DNA from: Verrucomicrobiales bacterium
GTDB lineage: Bacteria; Verrucomicrobiota; Verrucomicrobiia; Limisphaerales; UBA1100
Assembly (NCBI GenBank): GCA_005809105.1
Contig: SYLI01000066.1
Location: 29,242 to 93,241, forward strand
Reading direction: 5' to 3'
Length of the DNA stretch: 64,000 bases
Shown: piece by piece, positions 9,184 to 17,482 of the stretch
Position numbering within the stretch: position 1 is the stretch's first letter
Layout of the letters: every line of letters starts with the position of its first letter
Program-made: the position numbers and the translations under genes
The notes under the pieces: generated by a model
The model's input: the letters and a program-made list of their open reading frames with translations, nothing else
Told to the model about the DNA's origin: nothing
Database searches by the model: none

Positions 9184-9981
9184 TCAATTCCTAACCGCAC
9201 TTACCAAGGGATTCACGAAGGCCGCGATGCGTTGGGGCAACGCTGCATCCTGACCCATCTGCGCCATCTCGTTGACGATGGCGCTGCCCACCACCACCGC
9301 TTCGCCGTGCGCGGCTACGGCGCGGGCTTGCTCGGCATTGGAGATGCCAAAGCCCACGGCTACCGGCAGCGTGGAATGTCGGCGGATGCAGGACAGCATC
9401 GGGGCAATGCCCGCAGAGAGGGTGGCTTGCATTCCCGTCACACCTTCGCGCGAGACGTAGTAGAGAAACCCACTGCCAAGGCGCGCGATGGTCTGCACGC
9501 GTTCTTCCGGTGTGGTGGGTGCGATAAGCCAGATTGCGCAGAGGCTGTGCGAGGCCATCACGCGCTGGTAGTCGGCCGCCTCCTCCGGGGGCAAGTCCAG
9601 CGCCAGTACGCCATCCACTCCGGCGGCGGCGGCGTCGCGAACAAAAGACTCCAATCCACGCTGGTGAATGAGGTTGTAGTAAACGTAGAGAACGATGGGA
9701 ATCTCGGAAGCGCGCCGGATGGCGGCGACGCAGTCGAAAACTCCGTTGGGCGTCGTGCCGCTGGCCAAGCCACGTTGCGCAGCCAATTGGTTCACCAATC
9801 CATCGGCCAGCGGATCGCTGAAGGGCACGCCCAATTCCAAAATGTCCACACCAGCGCCACTCAGCGCCAGAGCCACTTGCTCTGTGGCGGCCAAGTTGGG
9901 GTCGCCCGCTGCGATGTAGGCGATGAAGCCCTTCTGACCGGCGGCCCGCAAATCAGCAAACCGCTTCTCGATCCGATTCAT
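9184..9981 (-). CDS. trpA: Tryptophan synthase alpha subunit
   Basis: TrpA cleaves indole-3-glycerol phosphate to indole, which it channels to TrpB. The 265-residue TIM barrel has the full set of marks: FIAYIAAGDPNL, ILELGVPFSDPLADG with the catalytic glutamate, GVDGVLALDLPPEE with the catalytic aspartate, FLYYVSREGVTG, and GFGISNAEQARA. The length is standard. The ATG overlaps the coaX stop by four bases. No trpB or other trp gene lies beside it in this window, so trpA is separated from its partner here. Confidence 0.96.
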   Translation of the reverse strand: MNRIEKRFADLRAAGQKGFIAYIAAGDPNLAATEQVALALSGAGVDILELGVPFSDPLADGLVNQLAAQRGLASGTTPNGVFDCVAAIRRASEIPIVLYVYYNLIHQRGLESFVRDAAAAGVDGVLALDLPPEEAADYQRVMASHSLCAIWLIAPTTPEERVQTIARLGSGFLYYVSREGVTGMQATLSAGIAPMLSCIRRHSTLPVAVGFGISNAEQARAVAAHGEAVVVGSAIVNEMAQMGQDAALPQRIAAFVNPLVSAVRN

Positions 9982-10751
9982 GCAACTTTTGGCGCACGCA
10001 GGGCGGCCGTCGCCGGCAACGTGAGACGCAACCCCTCCAGTGTCAGCTTGGGGTCGATGCGGGTGATTTCCGGGATGGAACGGGCGAGGATTTCCGCCGT
10101 ACCGCCCGTGGCGATGACGGGCATTTTCCCGACGCCCAACTCCTGCTGAATTTGCTGCAGCAGCGCACGAACCAACCCGCGATAGCCATGCACGGCACCC
10201 ACCTGCATGGCAGCGGCCGTGGACTTTCCGATGACGGAGCCAGGCGCAGTGCCGGAGAGTGTAATGCGCGGCAGAAGCGCGGTCTTCTCGTGAAGGTAAT
10301 CGGTCATGGCCGAGATCCCGGGCGCAATGATGCCGCCGACGTAGTGGCCGCGACCATCGACAATATCGAAGGTGAGGGCCGTGCCGAAGTCGACCACCAC
10401 CACGGGCCCCTTATTGGTTTCAAGGGCAGCCCGCGCGTTGGCCAGCCGGTCCGGGCCGATGCTCTCAGGATCCGGATAGTCGATGGGCACGCCACAGTTT
10501 TTGTGCGTCAACAGGGTGGTGGGGATGGGGTGGCAACTTAACCAGAAGCTGGCCTCCTTGGTGGCACTGGGAACCACGCTGCAAAGCACGGCGTGCTCGC
10601 AGTCGGTTTTGCCGATGAAACGGTCCAGCAGCGCTTCGATGCGTCCGTTGGACCAGTCTTCGGTGCGGAAGTCGCGATCGCGTTTGAGCTTTCCATCGGC
10701 GACGATGCATACGTGGGTGTTGGTGTTTCCGATATCAAGTACGAGTTGCAT
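9978..10751 (-). CDS. coaX: Type III pantothenate kinase
   Basis: CoaX phosphorylates pantothenate in the first step of coenzyme A synthesis. The 257-residue ASKHA-fold protein has LVLDIGNTNTHV at the N-terminus (phosphate-binding loop), IGPDRLANARAAL in the middle, VVVDFGTALTFDIVDGRG as the second phosphate loop, and VIATGGTAEILA near the C-terminus. It follows birA by two bases and overlaps trpA by four. The birA-coaX pairing is common in bacteria and both enzymes serve acyl-transfer cofactors. Confidence 0.95.
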   Translation of the reverse strand: MQLVLDIGNTNTHVCIVADGKLKRDRDFRTEDWSNGRIEALLDRFIGKTDCEHAVLCSVVPSATKEASFWLSCHPIPTTLLTHKNCGVPIDYPDPESIGPDRLANARAALETNKGPVVVVDFGTALTFDIVDGRGHYVGGIIAPGISAMTDYLHEKTALLPRITLSGTAPGSVIGKSTAAAMQVGAVHGYRGLVRALLQQIQQELGVGKMPVIATGGTAEILARSIPEITRIDPKLTLEGLRLTLPATAALRAPKVA

Positions 10752-10753
10752 AG

Positions 10754-11728
10754 TCAGTTTTTGATAAGTTGAACATCCCCGCCGGTGATGCGCTCCAAGC
10801 GCCCGTGTTCGGTGCGTAGCAAGAGCGCGCCCGATGGGTCAAGCGCCTCGGCGCGTCCACGCAGCGTACGCGGACCCTGCGAAATGGCGACTTCCCGGCC
10901 CAGTGTCGAGCAGTGGCTCTCCCATTCCTCAGAAACCGAATCAAAATCTCGCGCAAGGATGCGCCGGTAGTCGCGGTCTAGCTCGCGCAACACGGCCGCC
11001 GCCAATGAGGCGCGATGCACCGGCTTGCCGGCAGCCTGTCGAAGCGAGATGGCCTGCGCGCGTAGTTCCACTGGAAAGTCAGACGGCGAATGCGAGACGT
11101 TTATGCCCATCCCCAGCACTATATGTCGCACATGATCCAAGTCGGCATTGAGTTCTGTCAGGATGCCGGCCACTTTGCAATCGCGAATCAGGATGTCGTT
11201 GGGCCATTTGATGTTCAAGGCAAGCCCAGTCTCGGCATGGAGGGCACGCACCAGCGCCGTCGCGGCCGCCGCCGTGAGCTGCGTGGTCTCGCTGGGCGCC
11301 ATCGTGGGCCGTAGCAGAACCGAGAACCAGAGGCCCTTGCCGCGGGCCGACGCCCAATGACGGCCAAGCCTTCCGCGGCCCTGCGTCTGGGTTTCCGCGA
11401 ACACCACCAGCCCCTCCGCATGGCCTTCGCCAGCAAGTTGTTGCACCGCGTCGTTGGTGGATTCGGTGCGATCCAGCACCCGGATGTCGCGCCCGAGGAT
11501 GGCGCTGGGATTTAGGCGAGCCCGCAGGTCGGGTGCGAACAGGGCGTCGGGCGACTGCAGCAGGCGGTAGCCTTCGTGCGGATTGGCCGCAATGTCATAG
11601 CCAAGAGCGCGCAGGGCCTCGATGCGCGCCCAGACTGCCGTGCGACTCACTCCCAATCGCCGGCACAAATCGGCGCCGGACACGCCATGCTCGGCCTCGT
11701 AGAGCGCCCTTAAAATGTGCGTGTCCAA
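10754..11728 (-). CDS. birA: Biotin-protein ligase with N-terminal HTH (BirA)
   Basis: BirA makes biotinyl-5'-AMP and attaches biotin to carboxyl-carrier protein; the HTH form also represses biotin genes. The 324-residue protein has a winged helix at residues 1-65 (GVSGADLCRRLGVSRTAVW), then the ligase domain. In the ligase domain ESTNDAVQQL is followed by ETQTQGRGRLGRHWAS, the biotinyl-AMP loop (GRGRLGR where Escherichia coli has GRGRRGR), and then NIKWPNDILI. A C-terminal SH3-like domain ends the protein. No bio operon is visible in this window, so a repressor role is inferred only from the HTH. Confidence 0.93.
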   Translation of the reverse strand: MDTHILRALYEAEHGVSGADLCRRLGVSRTAVWARIEALRALGYDIAANPHEGYRLLQSPDALFAPDLRARLNPSAILGRDIRVLDRTESTNDAVQQLAGEGHAEGLVVFAETQTQGRGRLGRHWASARGKGLWFSVLLRPTMAPSETTQLTAAAATALVRALHAETGLALNIKWPNDILIRDCKVAGILTELNADLDHVRHIVLGMGINVSHSPSDFPVELRAQAISLRQAAGKPVHRASLAAAVLRELDRDYRRILARDFDSVSEEWESHCSTLGREVAISQGPRTLRGRAEALDPSGALLLRTEHGRLERITGGDVQLIKN

Positions 11729-11730
11729 TG

Positions 11731-12588
11731 TCAGGGGAGCGCCTCCAATTCCATGGAAATGTCCACCGCCCGGGGCGAATGAGTCAATGCGCCCACGGAG
11801 ATAAAATCCACGCCCGTCTCCGCCACGGCCCTGATGTTGTCCAAAGTTATGCCGCCGCTGGCCTCGAGCTTGATCTTCCCTGAAAGTTCGCGCACCGCTT
11901 GGCGAAGGCGCGCCAGATCCATGTTGTCGAGCAACACCATGTCGGCCTTGTGTTCAGCAGCCTCGCGCGCCTGTTGGAGGGTGTCGGCCTCCACCACAAC
12001 AACGAGGTGCGGCCAGCAGGTCCGCGCGCGGGAGATGGCGGCAGCCACCGGGTTAGGCGAGGCGTCTTGCAAGGCAGCCAGATGATTGTCCTTGATCAGC
12101 ACGCGGTCGAAAAGTCCCATGCGATGATTGGTGGCGCCACCGCAATGAGTGGCGTGTTTTTCAAGAACCCGCCATCCAGGAGTGGTCTTTCGCGTATCCA
12201 ATAGCGTGGCGCGCGTGCCTTCGATGGCAGCAACGTACTTGGCAGTGAGCGTGGCGATGCCGCAGAGGCGCTGTAGAAAATTGAGCGCGGTGCGTTCGGC
12301 TGACAGCAGCGCGCGCGTTGGCCCCGCAAGCCGCATCAGCACGGCGTCTTTGGAGAGAGACTGCCCCTCGAGGGCGAGGGCACTGACCTCCACCGTGGGG
12401 CAGACGGCTTCGAACACACATTGCGTCACCGAAAGCCCGGCGACATGCAGTGGCTCGCGCGCCACGAGCGTAGCGCGTGAGCGCATCGAATCGGGGATGA
12501 GCGCCAGGCTCGTGACATCGCCGCTGCCGATATCCTCGGCCAACGCCCGTGTCACTAGGTCCTCAAAATCCTCCCGACGCAGGGACAT
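11731..12588 (-). CDS. nadC: Nicotinate-nucleotide pyrophosphorylase (carboxylating)
   Basis: NadC converts quinolinate and PRPP to nicotinate mononucleotide in de novo NAD synthesis. The 285-residue protein has EDIGSGDVTSLALIP at the start, LNFLQRLCGIATLT, LDTRKTTPGWRVLEKHA, the GGATNHRMGLFDRVLIKDNH substrate-binding segment, and the final EASGGITLDNIRAVAETG. I start it at ATG 12588, which gives the usual N-terminus; the frame runs on for 53 codons upstream without family character. It is the first gene of a tight minus-strand run (nadC-birA-coaX-trpA-manC). Confidence 0.95.
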   Translation of the reverse strand: MSLRREDFEDLVTRALAEDIGSGDVTSLALIPDSMRSRATLVAREPLHVAGLSVTQCVFEAVCPTVEVSALALEGQSLSKDAVLMRLAGPTRALLSAERTALNFLQRLCGIATLTAKYVAAIEGTRATLLDTRKTTPGWRVLEKHATHCGGATNHRMGLFDRVLIKDNHLAALQDASPNPVAAAISRARTCWPHLVVVVEADTLQQAREAAEHKADMVLLDNMDLARLRQAVRELSGKIKLEASGGITLDNIRAVAETGVDFISVGALTHSPRAVDISMELEALP

Positions 12589-12712
12589 TGGTGGAGCATG
12601 GCGTCGGGGCGAGGGAGGTTGGAAGAAAAAAGGCAATGTGGCCCAAGGAGCATTGTGAAGAAGCGAACGAGAATTGGTGTGAATTTTTGTCCGCTTCAGG
12701 CCACTATATGAC

Positions 12713-13666
12713 ATGGCGAATTTCATCCGCCGGCCGGATTGGTTCATCCCCGAGTCTCAGGTGACCCCTGAGGCGGTTTACCATAACCGTCGCGAATTCT
12801 TAACCGCGATGGGATTCGTGGGCGCCACAGCCCTTGTGGAGAACGCATTGGAAGCGGCCACGGCGAAGGACAATCTGGCACTCTACCCTGGAAAGGAGAC
12901 GGCGTACAAAGTCGCGGTAAAGCAAACGCCCGAGGAGTGGGCGATCGGGTACAACAACTTCTACGAGTTTCACACGCGCAAGGAACTGGTGAGCCACCCG
13001 CAAATCATCGGCAAGTTTCTCACCGAACCCTGGCGCCTGCGGATTGACGGCATGGTGGAAAAGCCGTGGGTGGGCGATGCCCAGGATTTGATTGCCCAGA
13101 TGGGAAAGAAGGGCGTGATCGAGCAGCGCGTGTACCGTTTCAGATGTGTGGAAGCGTGGTCCATGATTTGTCCGTGGACGGGGTTTTCGCTGAGCAAGGT
13201 GCTGGAGTTGGTCGAGCCCAAGAAGTCAGCCAAGTTCGTGCGGTTTGAAACCTTCTTCGACCCCCGCATGGCGCCGGGCTTTCAGGCGCTTCGCGGTTAT
13301 CCCTGGCCTTACACTGAAGGACTGCGCATCGACGAAGCCGCCCACGAACTGGCCTTTGTCGCCACAGGCATGTACGGTAAACCGCTGCCGCGACAAAACG
13401 GCGCGCCGCTTCGCATGGTGGTTCCGTGGAAGTATGGCTACAAGAGCATCAAGTCCATCGTCCGCATCGAATTTACCGACAAGCAGCCCAAGACCCTCTG
13501 GGAATCACTGGCCCCCGATGAGTATCCCTTTGAGTCCAATGTGAACCCCGCCGTGCCGCACCCACGCTGGTCGCAGGCCACCGAGCGGCGGCTGGGCACC
13601 GACGAGCGCGTGGCGACCATCAAATACAATGGGTACTCCGCGCAGGTGGCCGCGCTTTACAAATAG
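12713..13666 (+). CDS. msrP: Protein-methionine-sulfoxide reductase catalytic subunit MsrP (YedY)
   Basis: MsrP is a periplasmic molybdopterin enzyme that reduces methionine sulfoxide in proteins. The 317-residue protein has a twin-arginine export signal (HNRREFLTAMGF, arginines 26-27). The molybdenum-coordinating cysteine is C145 in YRFRCVEAWSMICPWTGF, almost the same as the E. coli segment. The sulfite-oxidase-like fold continues to GYKSIKSIVRIEF. The membrane haem partner MsrQ, usually the next gene, is absent: the next gene is the NAD(P)HX repair enzyme. The electron donor is therefore encoded elsewhere or differs. Confidence 0.94.
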   Translation: MANFIRRPDWFIPESQVTPEAVYHNRREFLTAMGFVGATALVENALEAATAKDNLALYPGKETAYKVAVKQTPEEWAIGYNNFYEFHTRKELVSHPQIIGKFLTEPWRLRIDGMVEKPWVGDAQDLIAQMGKKGVIEQRVYRFRCVEAWSMICPWTGFSLSKVLELVEPKKSAKFVRFETFFDPRMAPGFQALRGYPWPYTEGLRIDEAAHELAFVATGMYGKPLPRQNGAPLRMVVPWKYGYKSIKSIVRIEFTDKQPKTLWESLAPDEYPFESNVNPAVPHPRWSQATERRLGTDERVATIKYNGYSAQVAALYK

Positions 13667-13690
13667 TCCCGGGCAAGTTTTTCTTCGCCC

Positions 13691-15094
13691 ATGCCGGTGC
13701 CGGTGCTCACTCTCGCGCAGATGCGCGAATGGGAGGCGATCTCTTGGCGTGCGGGGCGTTCCATCAGCACTGTGATAAGTTTGGCAGGCACCGCCCTGGC
13801 GCGGCAGGCACTGCGCATGACGCAGCCGGGCGATTCGATTCTGGTGCTTGCCGGAAAGGGCAACAATGGCGCCGATGCCAAAAGAGCCATTGAACACCTT
13901 GCAGATCGCCGTGTGCGCCTGCTTGAAATCTCCGATCCTGCGCCCGCCCGGGAGGAGCTGGCCGTTCAGCTTGCATCCCCAACGGCGCTGGTGATGGACG
14001 GCCTCTTTGGCATCGGCCTTAACCGCCCCTTGGATGCATACTGGGTGGAACTCTTGGAGCAGGTGAATCTAGCCGGGCATCCGGTGCTGGCAGTAGACGT
14101 ACCTTCGGGCCTCTGTGCCGATACCGGGCGGCCGTTGCCTGTAGCCATACGCGCCCACGTTACTTTGACATTGGGCGCTCCCAAGGCCGGATGCCTCACT
14201 CCATCGGCCAGCCCTTTTGTGGGGCGACTTGAGCTCGCCGCCGACATCGGCCTTGTCCCGTGCCCGGCCTCGGGCGAACTGCTGTGGACGCTGCCGGGTG
14301 ACTTTGCAGGACTGCCGCCCGCACGCCCGGTTGATTCGCACAAGGGAAGTTGGGGGCACGTGACGATCCTTGCGGGGAGCACCGGCTATCACGGCGCTGC
14401 GGTTTTGGCGGCGCGGGGGGCATTGGCGGCGCGGCCCGGATTGGTGTCCGTCATCACTCCTCCGGCCGTGTATGTGCCAGTCGCAAGCCAGTTGCAGGCG
14501 GCGATGGTGCATCCGTGCTCCGCCGGGGCGCTGCAGCGAGTGCAGCAATCTTGCGCCTTCGTCATTGGGCCTGGGCTTGCAGGCGTAGACGTCACCACGG
14601 AATTGAAAGAGGCCGCCGCGCAAATCTGGCGTCAGGCCGCCGGCCCGGTTCTGGCCGATGCCAGTGCTTTAGATTGGCTGCCTCTGCGGGAATTTCCAAC
14701 GAGAGCCATCCGGGTCATCACACCGCACCCGGGCGAGGCAGCTCGCCTGCTGGATTGCGACACGTCGCGAGTGCAGGCCGACCGATGCAATGCCTTGAGA
14801 CAACTGACGTCGAGTGCGGGAGGCTCATGGGTGGTGTTGAAAGGGCGCCACACGCTCATCGGTGCGACGGGTGGGCCCATCTGGGTGAATCCCAGCGGCA
14901 ACCCGATGCTCTCCCAGGGAGGAAGCGGCGATGTGCTGGCAGGATTTCTGGGCGGCCTTCTTGCTCAGCCATGGGGTCGGCAGGATGCAGGGCAAACGCT
15001 TCGATTTGGTGTGTGGCACCACGGCGACGCGGCCGATCGCCTCTCCCAAAGGCGCGCGGGTTGGGGGATGGAGGAATTGCTCGGCGCACTTTGA
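13691..15094 (+). CDS. nnr: Bifunctional NAD(P)H-hydrate epimerase / ADP-dependent dehydratase
   Basis: This enzyme repairs hydrated NADH and NADPH. The YjeF_N epimerase domain covers about residues 1-215 (LTLAQMREWE, VLAGKGNNGADA, VMDGLFGIGLNRPL, AVDVPSGLCADTG). The ribokinase-like dehydratase domain follows at 230-467 (SHKGSWGHVTILAGSTGYHGAAVLAARGALA, VITPHPGEAARLL, VVLKGRHTLI, then NPMLSQGGSGDVLAGFLGG with the catalytic aspartate). The length is slightly under the roughly 500 residues of E. coli Nnr, but both domains are complete. Confidence 0.94.
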   Translation: MPVPVLTLAQMREWEAISWRAGRSISTVISLAGTALARQALRMTQPGDSILVLAGKGNNGADAKRAIEHLADRRVRLLEISDPAPAREELAVQLASPTALVMDGLFGIGLNRPLDAYWVELLEQVNLAGHPVLAVDVPSGLCADTGRPLPVAIRAHVTLTLGAPKAGCLTPSASPFVGRLELAADIGLVPCPASGELLWTLPGDFAGLPPARPVDSHKGSWGHVTILAGSTGYHGAAVLAARGALAARPGLVSVITPPAVYVPVASQLQAAMVHPCSAGALQRVQQSCAFVIGPGLAGVDVTTELKEAAAQIWRQAAGPVLADASALDWLPLREFPTRAIRVITPHPGEAARLLDCDTSRVQADRCNALRQLTSSAGGSWVVLKGRHTLIGATGGPIWVNPSGNPMLSQGGSGDVLAGFLGGLLAQPWGRQDAGQTLRFGVWHHGDAADRLSQRRAGWGMEELLGAL

Positions 15095-15147
15095 TCCGGC
15101 CCTTTTTGTTTGTCGATGGGCCTCAAGCGTGGTTTGCTCCGCACACG

Positions 15148-15939
15148 ATGCGCAGGCGGCTGGAAGTCTTGGTGCTGCTCGTGGCGCTGACATTGGGGAT
15201 GGCACACGCGGGCTGGGGCGCAGCTGCTGCCAGCGGGGGTTCATCCGTGCAGTCCACCATCCCCGAGGCGCCCCTTGAAGCGTTGGGGAAGAAGCCTCCA
15301 CTCCCGCCTTTGCAGACCGAATCGTGGCCGGGATTGCCGCCGGGTTTTTCGCAGCGCTCTAGCAGCGACCACCCGGCCGGCACCTTCCTCTCGGCGCTGA
15401 TCAATCCCATCGCAATCTTTTTTGTCCTGATCCTCGTGGGAGTGAATCTGTACCTGGCGCGCGAGGTGGCGCATCACTGCCAGCGACCGGTGCGCGCGGT
15501 GTGCGCGTGGTCGCTGCTGATGCCCTATGTGGTTCCATTGGTGTTCTTGATGCTGCCGGATCCTGACGAATCGGCCGGTGCCGCGGTGGCTTCCCGCAAG
15601 TCCGCCCCGTTGGAGGAGGTGGCGCCAGCCGAGGAGGCCGAGGCAGGCGCCGCGAATGCCGCTCAGGGCTACGCCAATGCCACGGCCTATTTTCACCAAA
15701 GCACCACTCGATTTAATAAGCCCTTTTTCGAGCGCGAGCTCATGCGCTTTATGAGGATGACGCCCCATGCCACCGAATGGCTGGTGATCCGAACCCGGCA
15801 GGAGGAATTGTGGGCTTGCCGGATTATCAGCGCCACGCAGGAAGGCCTGAAGCTGGTGGTGGCCGCCAATGACGTCTGGGATGAGCGCGAGCTGACCTAC
15901 TTCAAGATCGTCGAACTCCAAGTCATCCCGGCGGCATGA
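15148..15939 (+). CDS. Unknown membrane protein with central hydrophobic segments
   Basis: I do not recognise this family. The 263-residue product starts at ATG 15148 with a signal-peptide-like segment (LEVLVLLVALTLGMAHAGWG). A proline-rich stretch follows, then two membrane segments around residues 90-110 (LINPIAIFFVLILVGVNLYL) and 122-140 (SLLMPYVVPLVFLMLP). An acidic, alanine-rich linker at 148-180 leads to a soluble C-terminal domain of about 80 residues (FHQSTTRFNKPFFERELM to the end). Its stop overlaps the adk start as ATGA, so the two are probably co-translated. The frame is open far upstream inside nnr, but that part is only a shadow. Confidence 0.75.
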   Translation: MRRRLEVLVLLVALTLGMAHAGWGAAAASGGSSVQSTIPEAPLEALGKKPPLPPLQTESWPGLPPGFSQRSSSDHPAGTFLSALINPIAIFFVLILVGVNLYLAREVAHHCQRPVRAVCAWSLLMPYVVPLVFLMLPDPDESAGAAVASRKSAPLEEVAPAEEAEAGAANAAQGYANATAYFHQSTTRFNKPFFERELMRFMRMTPHATEWLVIRTRQEELWACRIISATQEGLKLVVAANDVWDERELTYFKIVELQVIPAA

Positions 15940-16526
15940 GCATGAAGTATCGCAGCATTCTTCTCTTTGGTGCGCCCGGATCGGGAAAGGGCACGCAGGG
16001 CAGAATCCTTGGGCAGGTGCCCAATTTCTACTACTTCTCCTGCGGGGATGTGTTCCGGAATTTGCGGCCTGAGGATCCATTGGGCCGGAAATTCGTGGAG
16101 TATTCCAGCCGAGGTGCGCTGGTGCCTGACGACCTGACACTCGAGGTCTGGCGCCGACATATTCAGGCCGGCATCCTAGCCGGCAAGTTTCATCCCGAGC
16201 ACGACACGCTGCTGCTCGATGGCATCCCGCGAAACGTGCGGCAGGTTGAACTCATGGATGAGGCCATCGATGTTCGCGCCGTGCTTCATCTGGCCTGCGG
16301 TGACAATGACAAGATGGTGGCGCGAATCCAGCGGCGTGCGCTGGTGGAGAACCGGCTGGACGATGCCCGCGTTGAGGTCATTCGCCAGCGCTTCGTCACC
16401 TACGAGGCGGAGACGCGCCCCGTGCTAAACAAGTTTGCGCCATCCATGGTTCACGAGATGGACTCGACGCAATCGCCCGTCGCCGTTCTCTCCGACATTC
16501 TCCAGGTTCTGAGAGGGCTCTCCTAG
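15936..16526 (+). CDS. adk: Adenylate kinase (short-LID form)
   Basis: Adk interconverts ATP plus AMP with two ADP. The 196-residue protein has the P-loop LLFGAPGSGKGTQG at residue 8, the NMP-binding region GDVFRNL, LLLDGIPRN (usually DGFPR), and the ENRLDDARVEVIRQRF segment carrying the arginine and DD pair near the LID. The LID is short, with no zinc-type cysteines. The divergent GIPR and short LID leave room for a related nucleoside monophosphate kinase, but adk is the best call. It sits four bases before fmt and overlaps the upstream membrane protein by four bases. Confidence 0.85.
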   Translation: MSMKYRSILLFGAPGSGKGTQGRILGQVPNFYYFSCGDVFRNLRPEDPLGRKFVEYSSRGALVPDDLTLEVWRRHIQAGILAGKFHPEHDTLLLDGIPRNVRQVELMDEAIDVRAVLHLACGDNDKMVARIQRRALVENRLDDARVEVIRQRFVTYEAETRPVLNKFAPSMVHEMDSTQSPVAVLSDILQVLRGLS

Positions 16527-16530
16527 ATTC

Positions 16531-17481
16531 ATGGCCGGGCCACTCCGCGTCCTCTTCATGGGCAGCGCCGGGCTGGCGTGCCCAAGCTTGGAAATGCTCG
16601 CGGCCATGCCCGGGGTCGTCGTCGTTGGCGTCGTGACCCAGCCCGACCGCCCCTCGGGCCGCCGCTTGCAGATCGAGGCTTCTCCCGTGAAACAGGCGGC
16701 CTTGCGGCTGGGCCACCAGGTGTTTCAGCCCGCCAGCGCGCGCAGCCAGGAGTGTCTTCTGCAATTACGAGAGATGGCCCCCGATGTCGCGGTGGTGGCC
16801 GCCTACGGCCAAATCCTGCCGATCGGCGTGCTGAACCTGCCGCCACATGGCTGTCTTAATATCCACGCTTCACTCTTGCCGCGCCACCGCGGAGCATCGC
16901 CTATTCAGGCGGCCCTGCTGGCGGGAGATTCTGAGACCGGAGTGACCCTGATGAAGATGGACGAGGGGCTGGACACCGGTGGAATGCTCGCAGCGGTTTC
17001 CACCTCCATCTCGCCGAAGGATACCGCGCAGACGTTGCACGACCGTCTGGCGCAACTTGGCGCCCAACTGCTTCGCGACACGCTTCCCGGTTATCTGGAG
17101 GGTGCCCTCCTTCCGCGACCGCAGCCCGCAGAGGGCGTGACGTATGCCGGCAAGGTGCGCAAGGAGGACGGCCTCATGGACTGGCGCCTGCCCGCCGAAA
17201 TCTTGGAACGCAGGATTCGCGCCTACACGCCCTGGCCGGGTGCCTTCACCACATTGCCTGCGACGGAGTTGCGCCTGCTTAAAATCCGCGCCGCGGACAT
17301 CGTGGATCGGGGAGGGCCCGCAGGCTGTGTTCTGGATGCGGGAGCAGAGGGGCTGCTGGTGGCCTGCGGGACGCAGGCGCTGCGGCTTTTGGAAGTGCAG
17401 CGCCAGGGTGGCCGCTGGATGCGCGCCGTGGAGTTTTTAAGGGGAATGCCTTTGCAGGCGGGCCAGCAGATGGGCACCTGA
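16531..17481 (+). CDS. fmt: Methionyl-tRNA formyltransferase
   Basis: Fmt formylates initiator Met-tRNA with 10-formyltetrahydrofolate. The 316-residue protein has the formyltransferase domain first (VLFMGSAGLACPSLEML, VVTQPDRPSGR, VAAYGQILPIGVL, then LNIHASLLPRHRGASPIQAALLAGD with the catalytic Asn-His, then DTGGMLA). The C-terminal tRNA-binding domain starts near 205 (AGKVRKEDGLMDWRLPAEIL and RAYTPWPGAFT). The length is normal. No def gene lies next to it. Confidence 0.96.
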   Translation: MAGPLRVLFMGSAGLACPSLEMLAAMPGVVVVGVVTQPDRPSGRRLQIEASPVKQAALRLGHQVFQPASARSQECLLQLREMAPDVAVVAAYGQILPIGVLNLPPHGCLNIHASLLPRHRGASPIQAALLAGDSETGVTLMKMDEGLDTGGMLAAVSTSISPKDTAQTLHDRLAQLGAQLLRDTLPGYLEGALLPRPQPAEGVTYAGKVRKEDGLMDWRLPAEILERRIRAYTPWPGAFTTLPATELRLLKIRAADIVDRGGPAGCVLDAGAEGLLVACGTQALRLLEVQRQGGRWMRAVEFLRGMPLQAGQQMGT

Positions 17482-17482
17482 T

